Shown: piece by piece, positions 1-6,880 of the stretch
How the letters are laid out: each line of letters starts with the position of its first letter
Position numbering within the stretch: the first letter of the stretch is position 1
Origin: ZC4RG30 sp964632365
Lineage (GTDB): Bacteria; Pseudomonadota; Gammaproteobacteria; Steroidobacterales; Steroidobacteraceae
Length of the DNA stretch: 20,401 bases
Assembly (NCBI GenBank): GCA_964632365.1
Contig: CAZWDR010000049.1
Location: 1 to 20,401 of the forward strand
Reading direction: 5' to 3'
Program-made: the position numbers and the translations under genes
Notes under the pieces: model-generated
What the model saw: the letters and a program-made list of their open reading frames with translations, nothing else
The model's database searches: none
What the model was told of the DNA's origin: nothing

Positions 1-110
1 AGCGCCATGGCCTGTCGATCCTGGTGAACCTGATCGAAGACGCCGTGCTGCATGCCGCGCCCTGCGATGTGCTGGCCGTGCGCCTCACCCCCGCGGACCG
101 CAATGCATGA
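1..110 (+). CDS. C-terminal end of an unrecognised protein
   Basis: The open frame running from the window edge codes for about 35 residues ending LAVRLTPADRNA and stops at TGA 108-110. The stop overlaps the ATG of apaG (ATGA at 107-110), so the two genes are probably co-transcribed and translationally coupled. In many gammaproteobacteria the gene before apaG is rsmA/ksgA, but this tail does not resemble the KsgA C-terminus as I know it. The stretch NLIEDAVLHA looks a little like a histidine-kinase N-box, but only about 23 residues follow it, far too few for an ATPase domain. No function is assigned. Confidence 0.6.
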   Translation, partial: RHGLSILVNLIEDAVLHAAPCDVLAVRLTPADRNA

Positions 111-478
111 CCGGGAACATCCGGGTCAGTGTCGAGACCAGCTATATTGCCGACCAGTCCGATCCCGCGGGCCAGCGCTACGTGTTCTCGTACACGATCA
201 CCATCCTCAACGAGGGCGATGAGCCCGCCAGGCTGCTGCGTCGCCACTGGATCATCACCGACGCCAACGGCAAGGTGCAGGAGGTGAAGGGTGACGGCGT
301 GGTCGGCGAGCAGCCGCACCTGGCGCCCGGCCAGGGCTTCCGTTATTCCAGCGGCGCCATCCTCGAAACCCCGGTGGGCACGATGGAAGGCAGCTACCAG
401 ATGGTCCGTGATGACGGCGCGCGCTTCGACGCGCCGATCGCGCCGTTCCGCCTGGCGGTGCCGGGCCTGCTGCACTAG
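107..478 (+). CDS. apaG: ApaG (Co2+/Mg2+ efflux-associated protein, DUF525)
   Basis: 123 residues, the usual length for ApaG. The family core is clear: YVFSYTITILNEGDEPARLL near the N-terminus, then GDGVVGEQPHLAPGQGF, YSSGAILETPVGTMEGSYQM and a C-terminal FRLAVP strand. ApaG is a small all-beta, fibronectin-III/Ig-like cytoplasmic protein. It is classically linked to the apaH operon and named for a cobalt/magnesium phenotype in Salmonella, but its biochemical role is still unclear. The ATG overlaps the stop of the preceding gene, and apaH begins 11 bases after its stop, so the three probably form one transcript. The GVVGxxPxLxPG and TPxGxMxGxYxM motifs make the family call very safe; function is known only by family. 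Confidence 0.95.
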   Translation: MTGNIRVSVETSYIADQSDPAGQRYVFSYTITILNEGDEPARLLRRHWIITDANGKVQEVKGDGVVGEQPHLAPGQGFRYSSGAILETPVGTMEGSYQMVRDDGARFDAPIAPFRLAVPGLLH

Positions 479-489
479 CGGCCGCTGCG

Positions 490-1323
490 TTGGCCCGCTA
501 CGCGATCGGCGACATCCAGGGCTGCCACGAGAGCCTGCTGGCACTGCTCGACGCGCTGCATTTTTCCGACCAGCGCGATGAGCTGGTGCTGGTCGGCGAC
601 CTGGTCAACCGGGGCCCGCAGTCGCTGGAGGTGCTGCGCTTCGTGCGGCAGCTGGGCGCCGCCGCGCGCACCGTGCTCGGCAACCACGACCTGCATCTGC
701 TGGCGCTTCACCATGATCCGGCGCGCCGGCAGCGCCCGGGCGACACACTCGACGCGCTGCTCGCCGCCCCCGACCGCGACGCGCTGCTCGACTGGCTGAT
801 CCTGCAGCCGCTGGTGATCGACGATGCCAGTCGTGGCGACCTGTTCCTGCACGCCGGCGTCGTGCCGGAATGGACACGGCAAGACCTGCTGCGCAATGCC
901 GCAGCTGCCGAACAGGCGCTGCGCGCTGACCCGCCGGGCTTCCTGGCGCGCATGTATGGCAACCAGCCCGAGCGCTGGGCGGATGCCACGACACCGATGG
1001 AACGGCACCGCTTCACCATCAACGTGCTCACGCGCATGCGCTACTGCCATGCGGACGGGCGCATCGACCTGAAGCTGAAAGGCCCGCCAGACAGCGCGCA
1101 TGCGCCGTGGCTGCCCTGGTTCGAACATGCGCACCGGCGACTGGTCGACCGGCGGCTGGTGTTCGGTCACTGGTCGACCTTGGGATTGCTGCAGCGTGCG
1201 GACCTGCTCGCACTGGATACCGGGTGTGTCTGGGGCGGGGCGCTGACCGCGGTGAACCTGGACGATCCGCACTCGCGGCCCGTCTCGGTGCAATGCAGGG
1301 CCTGCCAGAAGCCCGGCGACTAG
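490..1323 (+). CDS. apaH: Bis(5'-nucleosyl)-tetraphosphatase, symmetrical (ApaH)
   Basis: 277 residues (E. coli ApaH is 280). The enzyme hydrolyses Ap4A to two ADP, controlling alarmone dinucleotides, and can remove Np4 caps from RNA. Metallophosphoesterase motifs are in order: GDIQG (7-11), GDLVNRGP (36-43), GNHDLHLLAL (64-73), then FLHAGVVP and, near the C-terminus, FGHWSTLG and ALDTGCVWGG, all typical of ApaH. Residue 10 is Gln where E. coli has His (GDVHG); Gln is common in pseudomonad and xanthomonad ApaH as I recall, so this is probably not a lesion. The start is taken as TTG at 490 (MARYAIGD), because no ATG or GTG lies in a position that gives the conserved N-terminus. It follows apaG by 11 bases and is likely in the same operon. 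Confidence 0.95.
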   Translation: MARYAIGDIQGCHESLLALLDALHFSDQRDELVLVGDLVNRGPQSLEVLRFVRQLGAAARTVLGNHDLHLLALHHDPARRQRPGDTLDALLAAPDRDALLDWLILQPLVIDDASRGDLFLHAGVVPEWTRQDLLRNAAAAEQALRADPPGFLARMYGNQPERWADATTPMERHRFTINVLTRMRYCHADGRIDLKLKGPPDSAHAPWLPWFEHAHRRLVDRRLVFGHWSTLGLLQRADLLALDTGCVWGGALTAVNLDDPHSRPVSVQCRACQKPGD

Positions 1324-1454
1324 CACAAGCGCTTGCTGAATGGCATCGGGCCACGCCCCGTGTTGCCACGGCGCCGACGCCTTGCCCCTGCTTTCGCTTT
1401 CGGGGCACCATGAGACTCGATCGGGCAACGTGCTTGGCAAACCGCGAGGCAACA
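1324..1454 (+). other. Intergenic gap between apaH and the permease cluster
   Basis: 131 bases with no credible gene. It holds a perfect 10-base palindrome CAAGCGCTTG (1326-1335) just after the apaH stop, and an imperfect 8-bp stem GCCCCGTG/CACGGCGC (1355-1362 with 1367-1374, one mismatch, 4-base loop). Neither is followed by a T-tract, so I do not call a factor-independent terminator. This is the likely place for the end of the apaGH transcript and the promoter of the permease genes, but no convincing -35/-10 pair was found. GAGG at 1446-1449 sits 5 bases before the TTG chosen as start of the next gene. Confidence 0.5.
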
Positions 1455-3092
1455 TTGGAAACAACCCAGCTGCCCGTCGACCTGCTGTCCTGGGCATTGT
1501 CGCTGATGCCCATCATCGTGCTGCTGGTGCTGCTGGTACTGCTTCGCTGGACTGCGCCCCAGGCCGGCCCGATCGGCATGTTCACTGCGGCCGCCATCGC
1601 CTACTTCGCCTTCGCCACGCCATGGGAAACCATCGCGGTGGCCAGCGCGAAGGGCATCTGGGACGCGGTCTTCATCCTCTACGTGGTGTGGCCCGCGCTG
1701 CTGCTCTATCACGTGACCGACCAGGCCGGCGGCTACGACGCGCTGCGCCAGGGCATCGCGCGCTTCAGCCGCAACGAGCTGTTCGTGGTCATCGCGCTCG
1801 GATGGGTGTTCTCCTCGTTCCTGCAGGCGATCGCCGGCTTCGGCACGCCCATTGCGATCGTCGCGCCACTGCTGGTCGCATTCGGCGTGCGGCCCGTGTA
1901 TGCGGTGGTCATTCCGCTGATCGCGCATCTGTGGGCAAAGTTCTTCGGCACGCTGGGCGTGAGCTGGTTTGCGACGCTGCAGGTGGTCGATCTTGCCGAC
2001 CCGACGCGCGCCGCGTTCCAGGCGGGACTGCTGCTGATCATCCCCTGCCTGCTTGGTGGCTTCACGGTGGTATGGATGTATGGCAGATGGCCGGCGATAC
2101 GCCACGCGTGGCCGCTGGTGCTGATCATCGCCGCGTTGCAGGGCGGCGGTCAGGCTGCCTTCACGCTGGTTTCTCCGGTGCTGTGCACCTTCGCTGGTGC
2201 AGGAGCGGCACTGATCGCGCTTTATCCGCTGTCGCGGTGGAGACGCTATGCGGAGCCTGCAAAGGGCATCGATGATCGCCCCGCGATGCGCGAGACGCGC
2301 AGCGACGATGCAAAAGAGCAGCCCGCGCCGATGGGGTTCGCGATGTCGTTCCTGCCCTATGTGGTGCTGAGCATCGCCGCGCTGTCCATCCTGACGATCC
2401 CGCCGATCAATAGCGCACTGGGCGCATTCAGCATCGGCCTGCCCTTCCCGGCAGTGACCACCGGCTTCGAATTCTCCACCGAAGCCAGCGAGCCCTATTC
2501 GCCGTTCTCCCCACTGACGCATCCGGGCACTTTCCTGCTGATCACCGCAATGGTGACCTGGGTGGTGTATCAGCGCCGCGGCTATTACCGGGCCGCCCCG
2601 GAGGGCGATGCGAAGTCCATCCTGCCCGGTCTGGTCGAGAGCGCGGTGCCGGCGTCGGTGCCGGTGATCGCGTTCCTGGCCATGGCGCAGCTGATGGCGC
2701 ACTCGGGCCAGAACGAAGTGCTGGCGCTTGGCATTGCCGCCGTCGCGCCCGCCTATGCCTTTGCGTTCCTGTCCAATGGCATCGGTGCGCTCGGGGCGTT
2801 CATCACTTCGAGCAGCACTTCGTCGAACGTGCTGTTCTCGGACCTGCAGCACACGGTGGGGCAACTGAAGGATCTGCCGGAGGCGGCGATCATCGCCGCA
2901 CAGAGTACCGGCGGTTCGATCGGCAATGGCATCGCGCCTGCCAATGTCGTGCTCGGCGCCAGCACCGCGGGCATCGCCGGCCAGGAAGGCGCGATCCTGC
3001 GCAAGACACTGCCGTGGACATTGATGGCCGTAGTCATCACTGGCATTGCCACAGTGATGTTGGTCATGCTGACGGGCGGTGACACCCCATGA
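1455..3092 (+). CDS. LctP-family (L-lactate permease-type) transporter, copy 1
   Basis: 545 residues, the size of E. coli LldP (551), almost entirely hydrophobic with about a dozen membrane segments. LctP proteins (TC 2.A.14) are inner-membrane symporters for lactate, glycolate and related 2-hydroxy acids. Signature segments align with LldP: QAIAGFGTPIAIVAPLL (about 124-140) with LldP AAGFGAPVAI; TSSSTSSNVLF (451-461) with TGSDTSSNALF; and GNGIAPANVVLG near the end with GKMISPQSIA. LldP FSATGTA is replaced by LTHPGTF (354-360), shared by all three copies here. The TTG start at 1455 gives an N-terminus (xETTQLPV) that lines up with copy 3 (MIDTQLPV) and has GAGG 5 bases upstream; ATG 1410 is the alternative. 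The stop overlaps the next gene by ATGA. Substrate unknown; lactate should not be assumed. Confidence 0.88.
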   Translation: METTQLPVDLLSWALSLMPIIVLLVLLVLLRWTAPQAGPIGMFTAAAIAYFAFATPWETIAVASAKGIWDAVFILYVVWPALLLYHVTDQAGGYDALRQGIARFSRNELFVVIALGWVFSSFLQAIAGFGTPIAIVAPLLVAFGVRPVYAVVIPLIAHLWAKFFGTLGVSWFATLQVVDLADPTRAAFQAGLLLIIPCLLGGFTVVWMYGRWPAIRHAWPLVLIIAALQGGGQAAFTLVSPVLCTFAGAGAALIALYPLSRWRRYAEPAKGIDDRPAMRETRSDDAKEQPAPMGFAMSFLPYVVLSIAALSILTIPPINSALGAFSIGLPFPAVTTGFEFSTEASEPYSPFSPLTHPGTFLLITAMVTWVVYQRRGYYRAAPEGDAKSILPGLVESAVPASVPVIAFLAMAQLMAHSGQNEVLALGIAAVAPAYAFAFLSNGIGALGAFITSSSTSSNVLFSDLQHTVGQLKDLPEAAIIAAQSTGGSIGNGIAPANVVLGASTAGIAGQEGAILRKTLPWTLMAVVITGIATVMLVMLTGGDTP

Positions 3093-3313
3093 GTCGCGTC
3101 GCCGCACTGGCGGTATCGATGCTGTTGCTGCTGCTGACCTATCCGCTGGTCAGCATCGGCACGATGCAGCAGTCGCCGGTCCTCTGGTGGTCCGGGCTCA
3201 TCGCACTGGGCATCGGCGGAATCATTCCACCGGCGCGACGCCTGTGGACAAAACGCCAGCAGGCACAGGCCGCAACGCGCGCCGGCCTGATGGAGGACGA
3301 ACGGGTTTCCTGA
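3089..3313 (+). CDS. Small two-helix membrane protein following LctP copy 1
   Basis: 74 residues. The ATG overlaps the permease stop (ATGA at 3089-3092), the usual sign of translational coupling. It has two hydrophobic helices (about residues 5-24 and 31-48), then a basic segment (RRLWTKRQ) and a polar tail ending EDERVS. I do not recognise a named family. The second helix and its basic exit, SGLIALGIGGIIPPARRLW, line up without gaps with the other small protein here (6652-6864): shared G, G, P, an aromatic and R at matching spacings. Two such proteins, each fused by ATGA to an LctP gene, argue for an accessory or stabilising subunit of the permease. That role is inference; that the ORF is real is well supported by position, coupling and the paralogue. 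Confidence 0.8.
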   Translation: MSRVAALAVSMLLLLLTYPLVSIGTMQQSPVLWWSGLIALGIGGIIPPARRLWTKRQQAQAATRAGLMEDERVS

Positions 3314-3320
3314 AAACCCA

Positions 3321-3326
3321 GAGGAG
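3321..3326 (+). promoter_or_regulatory. Shine-Dalgarno sequence of the Ntn-hydrolase gene
   Basis: GAGGAG at 3321-3326 lies 6 bases before ATG 3333 and fixes the start of the gamma-glutamyltransferase-like gene. It is the strongest ribosome binding site in the permease run, whereas the permease genes themselves have TTG starts or weak sites, so the hydrolase may be translated more strongly than its neighbours. Confidence 0.7.
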
Positions 3327-3332
3327 AAAGTC

Positions 3333-4991
3333 ATGAGCCATCCCGACGGGCCGCGCACCGGCCGCCCGCCCACCTATGCCGCGCGCGGCATGGTTGCCAC
3401 GCCCCACACGCTGGCCAGTTCGGCTGGACTCCACGCCCTGCAACGTGGCGGCAGCGCCGTCGATGCGGCCATCGCGGCGAATGCCGTGCTGTGCGTGGTG
3501 TATCCGCATATGGCCGGCCTGGGGGGTGATGGTTTCTGGCTGATTGCCGGCGCCGGCGCCGAAGGTGTGCAGGCGCTGGACGCGAGCGGCCCGTCCGCCC
3601 AGGCGGCAACCCGTGCGTTCTACAAGGACCGCGGCTGCCGTGATGGTATCCCCGCGCGCGGCGCACTGGCCGCTCTGACCATCCCCGGCGCCGTGGATGG
3701 CTGGCGCCTGGCGCATGAACGGTACGGCCGCCTGCCCTGGCCGACGCTGTTCGATGCCGCGATCGAGTATGCGGGCGCTGGCATGCCGGTGAGCCGCTCT
3801 CTGGCCGACTGGCTGGCGCAGGACCTGCCGATCCTGCGCAACGATGCGGACGCCTCGCGCATTTACCTGCCCACCGGCGAGGCACAACGCGAGGGTACCC
3901 GTCTGGTGCAGGCAGACCTCGCCCGCACCTTCGCCGAGATTGCCTCCGGCGGCGCCCGGGCGTTCTATGAGGGCAGCATTCCCGCGCGCATCTGCGCCGC
4001 GCTGGGTCCGGCAGGCTCCCCGCTGACCCCGGCTGACTTCGCGCAATACAACGCGCGCTGGACACAGCCGATTTCCACCACCTATCGCGGCTTCCAGGTC
4101 TCGCAGCTGCCGCCGAGCACGCAGGGTTTCGCAGCGCTGCAGATCCTGAATCTCATCGAGGGCTTTGACGTGGCCGCCTGGGGCGATGACACGGTGGCTT
4201 ATTACCACCACCTGGTCGAGGCGGTGAAAGTCGCTTTTGCCGATCGGGATGAATGGCTGACCGATCCGGCCTTCGTCGACATCCCGCTCGATGAGCTGCT
4301 TTCCAAGGATTACGCTGCCCGTCGCCGCGCACTGATCGACCCGGCGCGTGCGCTGGTGTCTGGCGAGGTGCCGCCCGGCATCCGCTTTGGCCCGCAGGCT
4401 TCCCGCCGCACGCCCGGCGGCGATACGGTCTATTTCTGCACTGCCGATTCCAGCGGCCTGGTGGTGTCCATCATCCAGTCGATCTACCACGACTTCGGCG
4501 CGGCAGTCGTCGGCGGAGATACGGGGATCATCCTGCAGAACCGCGGTTCGTTCTTCTCGCTGGACGAACGCGACGTCAACCGGCTGGAACCGGGCAAGCG
4601 CACCTTCCACACCATCATTCCAGCGATGCTCACGCGCAACGGTGAGCCGGTACTCGCCTATGGCACGATGGGGGGCGAGGGCCAGCCACAGACCCAGGCC
4701 GCGATGCTCACGCGGCTGATCGACTTCGGATATGACGTGCAGCAGGCCATCGAGGCGCCGCGCTGGCTGATGGGTCGCACCTGGGGAACGGCCTCCTCGA
4801 ATCTGTCGCTCGAGTCGCGCGTCCCCAGCGAGGTGGCGCGTGCACTGCTGCTGCGCGGCCAGCCGGTGCAGCTCGTGGACCCGTGGAGCGGCACGATGGG
4901 CCACGCGCAGGCGATCCGCATCCATCGCGACACTGGCTTCATGGAAGGCGGCGCGGATCCGCGCGGCGATGGCGCAGCGCTGGGCTACTGA
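3333..4991 (+). CDS. Gamma-glutamyltransferase-family Ntn hydrolase (oxamate-amidohydrolase-like)
   Basis: 552 residues. The family self-cleaves before a threonine that becomes the catalytic nucleophile; Thr365 in GGDTVYFCTADSSG is the evident candidate. Other family blocks: GGSAVDAAIAANAVLCVV near the N-terminus, GLGGDGFWLI, PGAVDGW, PPSTQGFAALQILN, DTGIILQNRGSFFSLD and YGTMGGEGQPQTQAAML. The LQNRG..FSLD and GGEGQPQTQ blocks are those of the non-classical branch that includes HpxW (oxamate amidohydrolase) rather than periplasmic glutathione-degrading GGT, whose TTHYSV nucleophile motif is absent. There is no signal peptide, so the enzyme is probably cytoplasmic. It lies 19 bases after one small membrane protein and 8 bases before the second permease, suggesting it acts on something these permeases import. 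The exact substrate cannot be read from sequence. Confidence 0.88.
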   Translation: MSHPDGPRTGRPPTYAARGMVATPHTLASSAGLHALQRGGSAVDAAIAANAVLCVVYPHMAGLGGDGFWLIAGAGAEGVQALDASGPSAQAATRAFYKDRGCRDGIPARGALAALTIPGAVDGWRLAHERYGRLPWPTLFDAAIEYAGAGMPVSRSLADWLAQDLPILRNDADASRIYLPTGEAQREGTRLVQADLARTFAEIASGGARAFYEGSIPARICAALGPAGSPLTPADFAQYNARWTQPISTTYRGFQVSQLPPSTQGFAALQILNLIEGFDVAAWGDDTVAYYHHLVEAVKVAFADRDEWLTDPAFVDIPLDELLSKDYAARRRALIDPARALVSGEVPPGIRFGPQASRRTPGGDTVYFCTADSSGLVVSIIQSIYHDFGAAVVGGDTGIILQNRGSFFSLDERDVNRLEPGKRTFHTIIPAMLTRNGEPVLAYGTMGGEGQPQTQAAMLTRLIDFGYDVQQAIEAPRWLMGRTWGTASSNLSLESRVPSEVARALLLRGQPVQLVDPWSGTMGHAQAIRIHRDTGFMEGGADPRGDGAALGY

Positions 4992-4999
4992 CGACGGCC

Positions 5000-6655
5000 T
5001 TGACGGAACTTCCTGTCAGCGTCGGCCTGTGGCTCGCGGCAGCGGCGCCGCTGATGGTTGTGCTGGTGCTGCTGGTCGGCCTTCGCTGGCGTGCATCCAG
5101 TGCCGCGTCGTTGGGCTATTTTCTGGCCGTGCTGGCAGCGCTGCTGCTGTTCGGCACGTCGCTGCAGCTGGTCGCACTGCAGTCGGTCAAGGGCGTCTGG
5201 GATGCATTGCTGATCGCCTATGTGATCGTGCCGGCACTGCTGCTGTACGAGATCAGCGATGAGGCCGGCGCGTTCCGCGCCATCCGGCGTGGCATCGAAG
5301 CGCTGACCCCCAACACATTGCTGCACATCCTGGCCTTCGGCTGGGTTTTTCCGTCTTTCCTGCAAGGCATTACCGGATTCGGCGCACCGATCGCAGTTGC
5401 CGCGCCGCTGCTGCTGGCGGTCGGTGTGAAGCCGCTGTGGGCCGTCACCATCCCCATCATTGGCCACACCTGGGGCAAGACCTTCGGCACATTGGGCGTG
5501 GCGTGGGAAGCGCTGGCCCGCGTCACGCCAATCAACGATCCGGCGCTCGCCCTTGCCGCGACCTGCATCATGCTGGGCGTCGCGAACCTGCTGGCGATCC
5601 TGACAATTGCCTGGTGGTATGGCGGCGCACGCGGCATCCGCGAAGCCGCACCGGCGATGCTGGTCATTGTGCCGGTACACGGCCTGGGTCAACTCGCTGT
5701 CGCGCAGGCAGCCCCGAACCTTGCCGTGGTCGCGCCCGCTGCGGTGGCATTGGTGGCAACGTTGCTACTGGCGCGCACGGTCTATGCGAAGCCGAGTCAG
5801 ATCAGGAACAGTCCGGTGATGCAGCCGGACCACACGACAGAAGGTCCGCTCGCGACCGCGGACGCGAGCGGCGCACCCGTGCGGATGCCACTGTGGCTGG
5901 CCTTCGGTCCCTACCTGTTGCTCACCGTGCTGATCCTCGCGGTCGAAATGCTGCCCGTGATCGGCGAGCGGCTGGCCGCGTTCCGCGTAGGACTGCCCTT
6001 TCCAGAATTGCAGACTGGCCATGGCGTGATCACGCCAGCCACGGCGTCCCACGGCAGCCTCGCACCGCTGACCCATCCTGGCACCTTCGTGCTCATCTGC
6101 TCGCTGCTGGCATACAGCGTGTTTCGCGTGCGCGGATATATTCCGCGCGGCCGCATCGACGAGATCGCCGTCGACACATTGCGTACCTCCATCCCCACAG
6201 TCGCGGCGCTGATGGGCTTCATCCCGCTTGCGCTGGTCATGGAAGGATCCGGCATGGTGCTGGAGCTTGCCGCCGGGCTGGCGCAGGTCGCATCGCCGCT
6301 GATCTATGCGGCGCTCTCGCCGCTGGTGGGGGCTTTTGGCGGATTCCTCACCGGCAGCAACCTGTCGGCGAACATCCTGTTCGGGCCGTTGCAGGTACAG
6401 GCCGCCGCGGCACTTGGGCTCGATTCTGCTGTCGTGCTGGCTGCGCAGACCGCCGGCGCGGCCATCGGGTCATCCATCGCAATCTCGGCGGTGCTGCTGG
6501 GACTCGGCGCGGTCGGCGCCCCGCACCAGGCTGGAGCTGCGATGCGGACCATGTTTCCGTATGTCGCGCTCACATTGCTGGCGATGGCGCTGCTGACCCT
6601 CACCGGCATCTGGCTGATGCCGCCCGAGGCGGCACTTCCGGCAGGTGGAGCATGA
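5000..6655 (+). CDS. LctP-family (L-lactate permease-type) transporter, copy 2
   Basis: 551 residues, polytopic, same family as copies 1 and 3. Visible signatures: KGVWDALLIAYVIVPALLLY, QGITGFGAPIAVAAPLLL, KTFGTLGVAW, the subfamily block LAPLTHPGTFVL, and GSNLSANILFGPLQ. It is the most diverged copy: near the C-terminus, where LldP has GKMISP and copies 1 and 3 have GNGIAP and GNAISP, it reads GSSIAIS (490-496), losing both Asn and Pro. The start is TTG 5000 (xTELPVSV), 8 bases after the hydrolase stop, chosen because it matches the N-termini of the other copies; upstream in-frame sequence lies inside the hydrolase gene. The stop overlaps the next small gene by ATGA (6652-6655). A role as an inner-membrane carboxylate symporter is inferred from family. 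Confidence 0.87.
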   Translation: MTELPVSVGLWLAAAAPLMVVLVLLVGLRWRASSAASLGYFLAVLAALLLFGTSLQLVALQSVKGVWDALLIAYVIVPALLLYEISDEAGAFRAIRRGIEALTPNTLLHILAFGWVFPSFLQGITGFGAPIAVAAPLLLAVGVKPLWAVTIPIIGHTWGKTFGTLGVAWEALARVTPINDPALALAATCIMLGVANLLAILTIAWWYGGARGIREAAPAMLVIVPVHGLGQLAVAQAAPNLAVVAPAAVALVATLLLARTVYAKPSQIRNSPVMQPDHTTEGPLATADASGAPVRMPLWLAFGPYLLLTVLILAVEMLPVIGERLAAFRVGLPFPELQTGHGVITPATASHGSLAPLTHPGTFVLICSLLAYSVFRVRGYIPRGRIDEIAVDTLRTSIPTVAALMGFIPLALVMEGSGMVLELAAGLAQVASPLIYAALSPLVGAFGGFLTGSNLSANILFGPLQVQAAAALGLDSAVVLAAQTAGAAIGSSIAISAVLLGLGAVGAPHQAGAAMRTMFPYVALTLLAMALLTLTGIWLMPPEAALPAGGA

Positions 6656-6864
6656 ACTGGCTGCGTGATTCAACCTGGCAGCAGGGTGTGGCGATTGTGC
6701 TGGTGATCATCGGGGCGACGCTGATCTATCGCACCGTGCAGGACGCCACTGCGGCCCTGCTGCCCGGTGTTCTGTTGTTCAGCGCAGGCATTGCGCTGCC
6801 GCTGGTTTCGCAGGCATTTCGCGCCCGCGGCGAGAAGCGGCCGCACAGCGACGAGGTGCCATGA
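6652..6864 (+). CDS. Small two-helix membrane protein following LctP copy 2
   Basis: 70 residues starting at the ATG of an ATGA overlap with the permease stop. It has two hydrophobic helices (about 11-27 and 35-53), a basic patch after the second (FRARGEKR) and a polar C-terminus. It lacks a recognised domain. PGVLLFSAGIALPLVSQAF aligns without gaps with SGLIALGIGGIIPPARRLW of the 3089-3313 protein, keeping Gly, Gly, Pro, the aromatic and a following Arg. The repeated order permease then small protein looks like duplication of a two-gene unit. An accessory role for the permease is inference. The third permease has no such partner after it. Confidence 0.78.
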   Translation: MNWLRDSTWQQGVAIVLVIIGATLIYRTVQDATAALLPGVLLFSAGIALPLVSQAFRARGEKRPHSDEVP

Positions 6865-6880
6865 GGCACGAACTGCCCTC

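Noticed and set aside
45..110. NLIEDAVLHA as a histidine-kinase N-box
   Set aside because: Only about 23 residues follow before the stop, so no G-boxes can be present.
1410..1454. ATG 1410 as start of LctP copy 1
   Set aside because: It would add 15 polar residues that have no counterpart in copies 2 and 3. TTG 1455 aligns with the ATG start of copy 3. It is kept as an alternative only.
1320..3107. 595-codon open frame on the - strand opposite LctP copy 1, and similar long frames opposite the hydrolase (3222-4925) and LctP copy 3 (7376-8623)
   Set aside because: Products are Gln/Arg/His-rich with no domain pattern, typical of the complement of GC-rich, membrane-protein codons. The + strand frames carry recognisable families.
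3333..4991. Calling the hydrolase a periplasmic glutathione gamma-glutamyltranspeptidase
   Set aside because: There is no signal peptide, and the TTHYSV-type nucleophile motif and classical lid residues are absent. The motifs fit the non-classical branch better.
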